Source: JAFAGX01 sp035624215
GTDB lineage: Bacteria; Acidobacteriota; Terriglobia; Terriglobales; Acidobacteriaceae
Assembly (NCBI GenBank): GCA_035624215.1
Contig: DASPRY010000175.1
Coordinates: 1 to 64,000 of the forward strand
Length of the DNA: 64,000 nucleotides
Reading direction: 5' to 3'
Every line of letters begins with the position of its first letter. Position 1 is the stretch's first letter. Below, one piece after another: positions 8,533-16,279 of the stretch. The notes under the pieces were generated by a model. It saw only the letters and a list, made by a program, of their open reading frames with translations. It was not told where the DNA came from and searched no databases. The position numbers and the translations under genes were made by a program.

Positions 8533-8937
8533 CTACTTCTTTTCTGCACCTTTCAAGTCCAGCGAAGCCGAATTCATGCAATAGCGCAAACCGGTAGGGG
8601 CGGGGCCGTCGGGGAAGACGTGTCCCAAATGTGCCTCGCAGCGAGCGCAGCGTACCTCCGTGCGAGTCATGCCGTGACTGCGATCGGTGTGCTCGGCGAC
8701 TGCTGCTTGATCCACCGGTTGCGAGAAGCTCGGCCATCCTGTCCCTGAATCAAACTTGGTTTCGGAGCTGAACAGCGGAGCGCCGCAACAGATGCAGTTG
8801 TACGTTCCTTTTTCTTTCGTCTTCCAGTATTTGCCAGTGAACGCGGGTTCGGTACCGGCTTGACGTGCAACGCAATACTGCTCCGGGGTCAACTGCTTCT
8901 GCCATTCTTGCTCGGTCTTAGTTACTTTGTCTGCCAT
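8533..8937 (-). CDS. msrB: Peptide methionine-(R)-sulfoxide reductase
   Basis: MsrB reduces methionine-R-sulfoxide in proteins. The 134-residue protein has the full family set: two zinc-binding CxxC pairs (C48/C51 in NCICCGAPLF, C97/C100 in RCARCEAHLG), the GTGWPSF substrate motif, and the catalytic Cys in LRYCMNSASL (C120). Length fits a stand-alone MsrB without MsrA fusion. There is no signal peptide, so it is cytosolic. A GAGGA ribosome site lies a few bases before the ATG. Confidence 0.95.
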   Translation of the reverse strand: MADKVTKTEQEWQKQLTPEQYCVARQAGTEPAFTGKYWKTKEKGTYNCICCGAPLFSSETKFDSGTGWPSFSQPVDQAAVAEHTDRSHGMTRTEVRCARCEAHLGHVFPDGPAPTGLRYCMNSASLDLKGAEKK

Positions 8938-9137
8938 GGATTCCTCGACAAGAGAAGTTCACCCTAATTCGATGGAGCAGCAGTGAAAAAGTTTCGGATG
9001 GAATCCAAGGCCCCGACTTAGACCTAGTGTTTCCATGCACTTCTGACTTCCTCGATTCTTGCTTCCTCCTAATGGCCTGAATGTATGTGTTTCCTCTATT
9101 TCGATATCTTGTGAAACAACTGCCTGATGGGTCACGG

Positions 9138-9143
9138 TATAAT
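9138..9143 (+). promoter_or_regulatory. Candidate -10 box (TATAAT)
   Basis: A perfect TATAAT lies 24 bases before the ATG of the secreted protein gene at 9168. No convincing -35 box is found at 16-18 bases. This is a weak promoter call made only from the hexamer and its position. Confidence 0.3.
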
Positions 9144-9167
9144 AAGTCAGGATTGGCGCGGGTTCCC

Positions 9168-10193
9168 ATGAAGCCACGCAATGTGTTCGCGCTTCTGCTT
9201 TCAATGCTGGTCAGCGTGGCTGTAGGCGCCTCCGATCAGCAGCCTGCCGGCCAAAAGCCAGATTCGCCTCGCCCACATATTTCCAGGGAAACTCGTGTTG
9301 AACTTATTCGCGCCTTCGATTCCGAACTGGTGTATATTCGTGCGCCATTTCCGATGGGCAAACGAGGATTGACATTGAAGGATGGTGTCGTCACACCGAG
9401 CGGTCGGGAACTGCAGACGATGATGGCGATGTGGGGTCCTGCGGCTAAACCCGGCGATCAGGCGCGGATTAGCGCCATCACCATCAAGAGCGATCGCATC
9501 CATTTCGAGATCAACGGTGGGCCGGTCAAGAAGCAAAAATGGTATCAGCGAATTGAAGTTGGAGGCATGGGAGGGACGGCTCCCATTGCGCCCAGCGACG
9601 CTAGCGCAAACCCGCGTGGTTCTTTTGTCGATTTGGTTTTCGACCAATATGTGCCCGACTTGAGCGCGCCTGAGCTGAAGCAGCTTCTGCGGCCGGTATT
9701 TGACTTCGACGCCAAATCTCCACTGGAAGCTTATCTGGAAACCGTGCCGCCCAAAGTGAAGGAGGCGATCAGGAACCACCAGGTACTGGTCGGAATGAAC
9801 CGCGAAATGGTCACCTACGCCAAAGGGCGTCCGCCAAAGAAAATTCGCGAAAAGGATGGCGAGATCGAATACGAGGAGTGGATCTACGGCGAACCGCCGC
9901 AGGACGTCGATTTCGTGCGCCTCGTCGACGACCAGGTGGTGCGTGTCGAGACTATGAAGGTGGATGGACAGAAGATTGTTCGTACCGAGAAAGAAGTCGA
10001 TTTGGGCCCCAAACCGACGCTGGCTCAGAACTCAGAGACTCAACCCCGGCCGGCAAACGCTCCCAGCCTGCGAAGACCTGGCGAAGAATTGCCCAACGAT
10101 TCGCCGAAAACGTTGCCCGCTGGCGGAGTGGCGCCTCCACCGCCGCCCCCGCCGGATCAAATACCCAGTCCCGGCGGCAATTCTCCAAACTGA
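9168..10193 (+). CDS. Secreted protein of unknown function with Pro-rich tail
   Basis: The start at 9168 gives a clean signal peptide (MKPRNVFALLLSMLVSVAVG, cleaved near ASDQQ). The mature part, about 315 residues, has a region beginning RVELIRAFDSELVYIRAPFPMG, a Gly-rich stretch, a DQYVPDLSAPELKQLLRPV helix and a domain with YEEWIYGEPPQDVDFVRLVDDQVVR. That last part resembles DUF-type outer-membrane assembly repeats seen in this phylum but is not assigned. It ends in a Pro-rich, low-complexity tail with seven consecutive Pro residues. A longer frame upstream lacks a signal peptide and is rejected. It lies directly upstream of nadE with a 48-base gap. Confidence 0.75.
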   Translation: MKPRNVFALLLSMLVSVAVGASDQQPAGQKPDSPRPHISRETRVELIRAFDSELVYIRAPFPMGKRGLTLKDGVVTPSGRELQTMMAMWGPAAKPGDQARISAITIKSDRIHFEINGGPVKKQKWYQRIEVGGMGGTAPIAPSDASANPRGSFVDLVFDQYVPDLSAPELKQLLRPVFDFDAKSPLEAYLETVPPKVKEAIRNHQVLVGMNREMVTYAKGRPPKKIREKDGEIEYEEWIYGEPPQDVDFVRLVDDQVVRVETMKVDGQKIVRTEKEVDLGPKPTLAQNSETQPRPANAPSLRRPGEELPNDSPKTLPAGGVAPPPPPPPDQIPSPGGNSPN

Positions 10194-10241
10194 CATCAAG
10201 CTGAACTTGGCTACTCTGCGCCGCCCCTCTACACTAAATAT

Positions 10242-11882
10242 ATGAAAATCGCGCTGGGACAAATCAATCCCACGGTCGGCGATTTCGAGGGCAACCGCCG
10301 CAAGATCGTCCAGCATGCGCAAAGAGCCCAGCAGGCCGGCGCCGGGCTGATTCTTTTCCCCGAACTTTCCGTTTGCGGCTACCCGCCGCGTGATCTGGTA
10401 GAGCGACCATCTTTCGTCGCTCGCAATCGCGAGAGCATCGAGTTGATCGCGGATGAGACCCGAGGCATTGCGGTGATTTGCGGCCTGGTGACTCCGGCGC
10501 ACGCCGAAACCGGCAAGTCGGTGATGAACTCTGCTGCTTTGCTTAAAGACGGCAAAGTAGCCTTTGTGCAGTCCAAGATGTTGCTCCCCACCTATGATGT
10601 CTTTGATGAAATGCGTAACTTTGCGCCCGCCAGCAGCCAATCCATATTCCCGTTTTGCGGCAAGCAGATGGCGCTCACAATCTGTGAAGACGCGTGGAAT
10701 GACAAAAGTTTCTGGAAACAGCGGCTCTATACCTTCGATCCCGTCGAAGCACTGATCCACGGCGGCGGCAATTTTCTGCTGAATATTTCGGCTTCTCCCT
10801 TCTGGATGGGAAAACGGGAATTCCGCCGCAACATGCTGGCTTCCATTGCACGCACACAAAAAATTCCCGTGGCCATGGTCAACCAGGTCGGAGGCAACGA
10901 CAGCTTGATCTTCGACGGCTCCAGCCTGGTTCTGAATCCCGCGGGCGAGGTCGTGGCCCAAGGAAAATCTTTTGAAGAGGATTTGATTTACTTCGATTCC
11001 GATAAGCTCACCGGCGAAGTACACCATCAAATCGCGGGCGAAGAAGCGAGCGTATATGCCGCGCTGGTTCTCGGCACACGAGATTATGTTCATAAATGCG
11101 GATTTCACAAGGTCATCATCGGTCTGAGCGGCGGGATTGACTCGGCGCTCACGGCGGTCATTGCTGTCGATGCGCTCGGTCCGGAGAGCGTCATTGGCGT
11201 CGGTATGCCCGGTCCGTATTCCTCACCGGGCTCGATCGAAGACGCGCGAACGCTCGCGCAGAATCTCGGCATCCGCTTCGAAGTGCTGCCGATTACCGAT
11301 ATCTTCGAAAGCTACAGAAAGGCGCTGAAACAAGTGTTCGCCGGTTGCAAGGAAGATGAGACCGAAGAGAACATCCAGTCGCGGGCCCGCGGCACCATGC
11401 TGATGGCTCTTTCCAACAAATTTGGCGCTATCGTGCTGAGCACCGGAAATAAGAGCGAACTGGGCGTTGGCTACTGCACGCTTTATGGCGACATGGTGGG
11501 TGGGCTGGCCGTGATCTCGGACGTGCCGAAGACCTTGGTCTATCGGCTCAGCCACTACGCGAACTCTCGTCGCGCCGTAATTCCGTGCGCGAGTCTGGAG
11601 AAGCCTCCTTCGGCCGAGTTGCGGCCGAATCAAAAAGATAGCGACACTCTGCCAGCCTACGAAGTGCTCGACGCCATTCTGGAAGATTATGTCGAGGAGT
11701 CACGCACCCCTGAGCAAATTGCCGCGCAACGCGGGTTCGATGTTACTCTAGTTCGACGCGTCATCCGCATGATTGAACGTACAGAATACAAACGGCAACA
11801 GGCCGCACCGGGACTCAAGATTTCCGAGAAAGCATTTGGCTATGGGCGTCGCTTTCCCATCGCGGCCAAATCGGATATTTAA
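10242..11882 (+). CDS. nadE: Glutamine-dependent NAD+ synthetase
   Basis: NadE makes NAD+ from nicotinate adenine dinucleotide, ATP and glutamine. The 546-residue protein has an N-terminal nitrilase-type glutaminase domain with the Glu in LILFPELSVCGYPP, Lys in QSKMLLPTYDVFDE and Cys in LTICEDAW. The C-terminal synthetase domain has the ATP pyrophosphatase loop IGLSGGIDSALT and a conserved STGNKSELGVGYCTLYGDM segment. It ends in the usual GYGRRFPIA. The length is normal for the bacterial fused type. Confidence 0.95.
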   Translation: MKIALGQINPTVGDFEGNRRKIVQHAQRAQQAGAGLILFPELSVCGYPPRDLVERPSFVARNRESIELIADETRGIAVICGLVTPAHAETGKSVMNSAALLKDGKVAFVQSKMLLPTYDVFDEMRNFAPASSQSIFPFCGKQMALTICEDAWNDKSFWKQRLYTFDPVEALIHGGGNFLLNISASPFWMGKREFRRNMLASIARTQKIPVAMVNQVGGNDSLIFDGSSLVLNPAGEVVAQGKSFEEDLIYFDSDKLTGEVHHQIAGEEASVYAALVLGTRDYVHKCGFHKVIIGLSGGIDSALTAVIAVDALGPESVIGVGMPGPYSSPGSIEDARTLAQNLGIRFEVLPITDIFESYRKALKQVFAGCKEDETEENIQSRARGTMLMALSNKFGAIVLSTGNKSELGVGYCTLYGDMVGGLAVISDVPKTLVYRLSHYANSRRAVIPCASLEKPPSAELRPNQKDSDTLPAYEVLDAILEDYVEESRTPEQIAAQRGFDVTLVRRVIRMIERTEYKRQQAAPGLKISEKAFGYGRRFPIAAKSDI

Positions 11883-11917
11883 GCACTGATACTCAGCTCA
11901 ATCAAAGAAAGGAAATA

Positions 11918-12832
11918 ATGCCACAGGCTTGGAAAGCGCTTTCTGTTCTGTTATTGGCCACGCTGGTAGTTGGACAAGAAAAACCGGCGGCGCCCCAGCC
12001 CGCTGCAAAATCCGCCAGCAGCAAGGCCCCAGCCATTCTCCCTTCAGAAGAAGTTGTGGACGCGTTCATGCAGCAGATGTTCGGCTACGATCCCTCATTC
12101 AGCTGGAAGATCACCGCCATCAAGCCGTCGGAAGCACAGGGACTGGCCGAAGTGGACGTTACGGTACAGGGGCCGCAGGGTGCCCAGGCGCAGAAGTTCT
12201 ATGTGAGTCCTGATGGTCGGCATGCCGTCGTCGGCCAAATCCTGCCGTTCGGATCTCATCCCTTCCAGGCTGCTCGCGAGGAATTGGGAAAGCGCGCGAA
12301 CGGACCCTCCCGTGGGCCTGCGACAGCGCCTGTCACCGTCGTCGAGTTCAGCGATTTGCAATGCCCACATTGCAAGGAAGCTCAGCCTACGCTGGACAGA
12401 TTAGCAGCGGAGGACAAGAACGTTCGCATCGTGTTTCAGAATTTCCCGCTGCCGATGCACGATTGGGCGATGAAAGCGGCCGAGTACGCCGACTGTATTG
12501 GCCGCGCTTCCAATGATGCTTTCTGGAAGTTCATTGAGAACGTCTATGGTGCGCAGTCGGACATTACAGCCGCTAATGCTGATGACAAATTGAAGACTTT
12601 TGCTGATGCTGCGGGCGTGAATGGAGCAGAGATCGCAGCTTGTTCTGCGAAGTCCGAAACCGAAACCCGCGTCCAACATTCCATCGAGTTGGCAAAGTCT
12701 CTTGACGTGAACAGCACCCCGACAATTTTCATCAATGGCCGCGGGCTAAGCGCGGGAGGAATTCCGTACGAGGTGCTTCAAAAGCTCGTGGACTTCGCAG
12801 CCAAGGAAAGCATGCAAGCCGCGGTAAAATAG
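11918..12832 (+). CDS. DsbA-like thioredoxin-fold protein
   Basis: This 304-residue exported oxidoreductase has a short hydrophobic signal segment (residues 5-19) followed by a Pro/Ala linker, an N-terminal region of about 80 residues, and a C-terminal DsbA/DSBA_2 thioredoxin domain. The active site is CPHC (C149-C152) in VEFSDLQCPHCKEAQ. The cis-proline loop is NSTPTIFINGR. Such proteins catalyse disulfide formation or isomerisation in the periplasm. The ribosome site AAAGGAAATA precedes the ATG. It lies 35 bases after nadE and may share its transcript. Confidence 0.88.
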   Translation: MPQAWKALSVLLLATLVVGQEKPAAPQPAAKSASSKAPAILPSEEVVDAFMQQMFGYDPSFSWKITAIKPSEAQGLAEVDVTVQGPQGAQAQKFYVSPDGRHAVVGQILPFGSHPFQAAREELGKRANGPSRGPATAPVTVVEFSDLQCPHCKEAQPTLDRLAAEDKNVRIVFQNFPLPMHDWAMKAAEYADCIGRASNDAFWKFIENVYGAQSDITAANADDKLKTFADAAGVNGAEIAACSAKSETETRVQHSIELAKSLDVNSTPTIFINGRGLSAGGIPYEVLQKLVDFAAKESMQAAVK

Positions 12833-12867
12833 CCGCCCTGACATCCGCAAACTTTGTGCAAACTCTA

Positions 12868-13437
12868 CTATTGTCCCCTGCTGGCGGGCGGAATGATCCC
12901 ATTCATCCGCAGGTACTCGACCATCTGGCCGTAATGGTCGAAGGGATGCCAAAGTCCTACGGTCGCAAAGCCCAACCTCGTCACTTTGTCTTTGCCGAAT
13001 GGGTTCTTAATTAGATCGGTCTGGTTCTTCTCATTGATGCTGCCCATAGCTTTGTGAAGGTAAGCAAACGAGTCCTTCAAAAATTTCATAATATCGGCCT
13101 TGCTGGTGATGGAGTCTGGGCCGTTTTCTCCGCCCAACTCGACTGGTAGTTTTTCCTCGAGTATCGTTGATCCCACGATATAGTTGACCGCTGCCACATG
13201 TTTCACTTGCTGGGCAAAGGTGCGAACCCCCTTGAATTCGCCGTTGGTGGGAGCGAATGAATATTTGTCCTCCGGCATGGCGTCAGCCGCCGGAACAAAT
13301 TCGCCTTCCACCGGCTTGAGAGAGCGTTCCATGATTTGCGAGACGGTGAGATGTTCTTCAGTCTTGGCTTGAGCGGCAGCGAAATTAGCGAAGAGCAACA
13401 CAACCGCGGCTGTGAGGCCCCAGCATATAACCTTCAT
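12868..13437 (-). CDS. Exported DinB-like four-helix protein
   Basis: This 189-residue protein has a signal peptide (residues 1-23, ending FAAAQA). The rest fits the DinB/DUF664 four-helix metal-binding fold, with His residues in QVKHVAAVNY and in LWHPFDHYGQMVEYLRMNG; the latter is the family C-terminal HxxxH. The family includes metal-dependent thiol S-transferases, but secreted members such as this have no known reaction. It is convergent with the DsbA-like gene. Confidence 0.8.
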   Translation of the reverse strand: MKVICWGLTAAVVLLFANFAAAQAKTEEHLTVSQIMERSLKPVEGEFVPAADAMPEDKYSFAPTNGEFKGVRTFAQQVKHVAAVNYIVGSTILEEKLPVELGGENGPDSITSKADIMKFLKDSFAYLHKAMGSINEKNQTDLIKNPFGKDKVTRLGFATVGLWHPFDHYGQMVEYLRMNGIIPPASRGQ

Positions 13438-13476
13438 ACAGATCTCCTTGAGTGATGTTGTGATGGCGAAAACTGA

Positions 13477-14745
13477 TTAGTCCCGAACGACCGCTGGCGC
13501 AAATTCCAGGTCGTGTGCCGTAAGCCGATAGCGGCGCACGGCCAGTAATCCTATCATCAACGCTGCTGCCGAGCACAACAAGGCAGTGGGAACACCGAAC
13601 CGGCTGGCCACAGCGCCCCAAAGCGCGCTCCCTCCCGCCATTCCTCCCTGTAACACCAATATGTACGTTGATAGCGCCCGTGCCCGTAAAGAGGGCGGCG
13701 ACATGGTCTGCGCCGCCACATTGAGACAGGCGAGAATTCCGATCCACGCGGTTCCGCTGGTAAACAATACCAGGCTCAGCCATCCGAAGCTTTGCACTCG
13801 GCCGGCAGCGAAGGTCATACACGCGAATACCACAATAGCAAAGGCCACGACGCCATCCACGGAGAGCCGGCGGCGCAAACGCGGCAAGACGGCTGCCCCC
13901 GCCAGGGCACCTAATCCAAAATAACCGAGCAGGAAGCCATAGCCGGTGGCGCCATGCGGTCGCGCCACGATCGGCAACAGAGCTAGCAACGAGCTTGCTC
14001 CAATACTGAATGCAGCGGTTCGGATCAGCACGCACTGAGCCACCCGCGTACCCCGCACGTATCGTAAGCCGGAGAGCAGGGCATCGCGCACCCGCCCGGC
14101 TTCCGAATCTTCGAAGCGTGCCCGCTTCCAGCGATATAAGAAAAAGATCACACCGAAAAATGAAACCGCGTTAATCAGAAAGTCGACGCCCACGCCGGCC
14201 GCGGCGATGACCAACCCACCGATAGCTGGACCGACGGCTCGGGCAACGTTGTATCCCACTGAGTTCAACGCCACGGCAGGAGCATGCTGTTGGGGCGAAA
14301 TAATCTCGGGTGTAATCGCCTGCCATGCGGGATCGTTCATCACCGCACCGAGCCCTAGAACAAATGTGAAGAGAAGCAGAGTCCAGGGTGTGATGTGTTC
14401 CAGCAAGGTGAAAATGCCAAGCAGGGCCGCAGCTGCCGCCATCCAGGCTTGCGTAATCAAAAGGAAGCGTCGGCGATCCACCATATCGGCGAGCGCCCCG
14501 GCGGGAAGGATGACCAGAAAGACTGGCAAGGTTGATGCCGCTTGCACCAGGCTGATCATCAGTGGTGACGTCGTGAGCTGGGTCATCAACCACCCCGCGC
14601 CCACGTTTCGCATCCAGGTTCCGGTATAGGAAATAATTGCAGCGACCCAAAGCGAGCGAAACAGTTGTTCCCGTAGTGGAGCCCACGGCGATCCGTCATG
14701 CCGCTGCAAGCTTGCCTCGACCGAGGTGTTGATGGTGCCTGCCAT
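13477..14745 (-). CDS. MFS transporter (EntS/MFS_3 type)
   Basis: This 422-residue inner-membrane protein has about 12 hydrophobic segments. It starts with the pattern of the MFS_3 group (FRSLWVAAIISYTGTWMRNV) and has the loop motif ADMVDRRRFLL, the MFS motif A equivalent between helices 2 and 3. The group includes the enterobactin exporter EntS and many exporters of unknown substrate. Its ATG directly follows the stop of the APC permease gene, so the two are translated from one message. Confidence 0.82.
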   Translation of the reverse strand: MAGTINTSVEASLQRHDGSPWAPLREQLFRSLWVAAIISYTGTWMRNVGAGWLMTQLTTSPLMISLVQAASTLPVFLVILPAGALADMVDRRRFLLITQAWMAAAAALLGIFTLLEHITPWTLLLFTFVLGLGAVMNDPAWQAITPEIISPQQHAPAVALNSVGYNVARAVGPAIGGLVIAAAGVGVDFLINAVSFFGVIFFLYRWKRARFEDSEAGRVRDALLSGLRYVRGTRVAQCVLIRTAAFSIGASSLLALLPIVARPHGATGYGFLLGYFGLGALAGAAVLPRLRRRLSVDGVVAFAIVVFACMTFAAGRVQSFGWLSLVLFTSGTAWIGILACLNVAAQTMSPPSLRARALSTYILVLQGGMAGGSALWGAVASRFGVPTALLCSAAALMIGLLAVRRYRLTAHDLEFAPAVVRD

Positions 14746-16233
14746 TTATGATTCCGCGGTGTGGACCTCAGCCCAGATCCGCCCGCCAAACGGCCATTCC
14801 CGAGTGCGCCATGCCATCACCAGATAAATAACAATTCCCGTAATCAAAATCAGCAGGGCGTAGCGAAGCTGCACTGCCGAATTAGCGCGTGAAATCAGCA
14901 TGAAAACAAATCCTGCCGCGGCAATCAACGCTGGCAAGGGATACAGCCACATGCGAAAAGGCCGCGGCAGCTCCGGATTTCGCCAGCGCAACACTATCAC
15001 CCCTATCGCCTGCACCAGAAATTGCAGCATAATGCGAATCACCACGAGCCCTGCAATCAGGTCGGCCAACGAGAGCAGGCAAAAAGCCACAGCAACCAGC
15101 CCCAAAGCCAGCAGAGATACATACGGGAAGCGCCCTTCGGGGTGAACACGCGCGAACACGCGAAAATAATTGCCGTCGAGAGCGGCCGCGTACGGGACAC
15201 GCGAATATCCAAGCAGAGTTGAAAATACCGAGGCAAAGGCAGTCCAGATCACCAATCCAGTCACCAGCGCCCCGGCCCACGGCCCGTAAATCCTCTGCAT
15301 GAAAATGGAAACCACATACAATCCGCGATTGCTGCGAGCCGAGGCGGTCATCTCCTGCCAGGGCACAACGCCCAGGATGCTCAGATTCATCAAGACGTAT
15401 AGACAGCCCACCAGAAAAATAGATAGCAGGATCGCGCGTGGAATGGTTCTGCCAGGATCTTTCACTTCGTCCCCAAGGAACGCGACATTGTAATATCCCC
15501 AATAATCGTAGGTTCCAATGAGCATCGACGAACCCAGTCCCAGCCAGAAAGCGTGCGTGAGGCGAAATGCGCCGGGAGGAAAACTGAATGCGCGCGTGGC
15601 GTCGAAGTGTGTGAGACCTGCGACTATGATCCATCCCATGGTTGCAACCACGCCGGCCAGCAAGAGCTTCGACATCCAGCTGATGCTTGTAATCTTTCGA
15701 TACAGAAGCAGGGTGGCGAGAAGAACCACTCCAATCGCAATAAACGTTGTGCCCGAAATTAACCAATGCATCTCAAGCCGTCCCACCACTGGCATGGGCA
15801 CAGACCAGTTACGCACAACGTATGGAATCTCCAGACCGGGCCGCAGGTAAGCTGCGTACCCTGCAAGGCCGACCGCTCCCGACGCAATCGATAACGGTGC
15901 ACTGAACGAGAGCTGCCAGATAAAGAGAAAGGAAATCAGCCTTCCCCAGCGATTGGGCCCGTAAATTTCGCGTAAATAACCGTAGGAACCGCCGGAGTGC
16001 GGCATGGCAGCGCCCAGCTCGGCCCATACCAGGCCGTCGCACATGGCAAAAATGGCGCCGAGAAGCCATCCCAGCATGGCTTGTGGTCCGCCCATCGCGC
16101 TCACAATCAGTGGAATCGTGATGAACGGTCCCACTCCGATCATGTCGATCATGTTGAGCGCCGTGGCACTGCCCAGGCCCACGCCGCGGATGAGGCGGGG
16201 AGAATCTGGGCCGGGTTGGGATCGGGAAGGCAT
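14746..16233 (-). CDS. APC-superfamily amino acid permease
   Basis: This 495-residue permease has about 12 membrane helices. The first helix carries the broken-helix APC motif around GSATALNMIDMIGVGPFI, and a second conserved stretch is AELGAAMPHSGGSYGYLREIYG. These motifs bind the substrate alpha-carboxyl and amino groups in amino acid/polyamine transporters. The substrate is not predicted. It lies between the PIG-L gene (27-base gap) and the MFS gene (no gap) in one minus-strand run. A PIG-L de-N-acetylase-like enzyme with two transporters might form a scavenging unit, which is inference. Confidence 0.85.
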   Translation of the reverse strand: MPSRSQPGPDSPRLIRGVGLGSATALNMIDMIGVGPFITIPLIVSAMGGPQAMLGWLLGAIFAMCDGLVWAELGAAMPHSGGSYGYLREIYGPNRWGRLISFLFIWQLSFSAPLSIASGAVGLAGYAAYLRPGLEIPYVVRNWSVPMPVVGRLEMHWLISGTTFIAIGVVLLATLLLYRKITSISWMSKLLLAGVVATMGWIIVAGLTHFDATRAFSFPPGAFRLTHAFWLGLGSSMLIGTYDYWGYYNVAFLGDEVKDPGRTIPRAILLSIFLVGCLYVLMNLSILGVVPWQEMTASARSNRGLYVVSIFMQRIYGPWAGALVTGLVIWTAFASVFSTLLGYSRVPYAAALDGNYFRVFARVHPEGRFPYVSLLALGLVAVAFCLLSLADLIAGLVVIRIMLQFLVQAIGVIVLRWRNPELPRPFRMWLYPLPALIAAAGFVFMLISRANSAVQLRYALLILITGIVIYLVMAWRTREWPFGGRIWAEVHTAES

Positions 16234-16242
16234 TGAGTGGCC

Positions 16243-16279
16243 GGTGACCAGTGTCAGTGATCACTGCCCACTGGCCACC
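16243..16279. repeat. Imperfect inverted repeat of the CAGTGGTC family
   Basis: GGTGACCAGTG...CAGTGATCACTG...CCACTGGCCACC forms an imperfect hairpin whose arms are made of CAGTG/CACTG and GGTGACC/GGCCACC words. It spans the gap between the APC permease start and the PIG-L stop and supplies the last codons and stop of the PIG-L gene. A second copy of the same word pattern lies at 29559-29634. Confidence 0.55.

Noticed and set aside
9081..9167. Longer start of the secreted protein
   Set aside because: The extra 29 residues remove the N-terminal position of the signal peptide and cover the candidate promoter.
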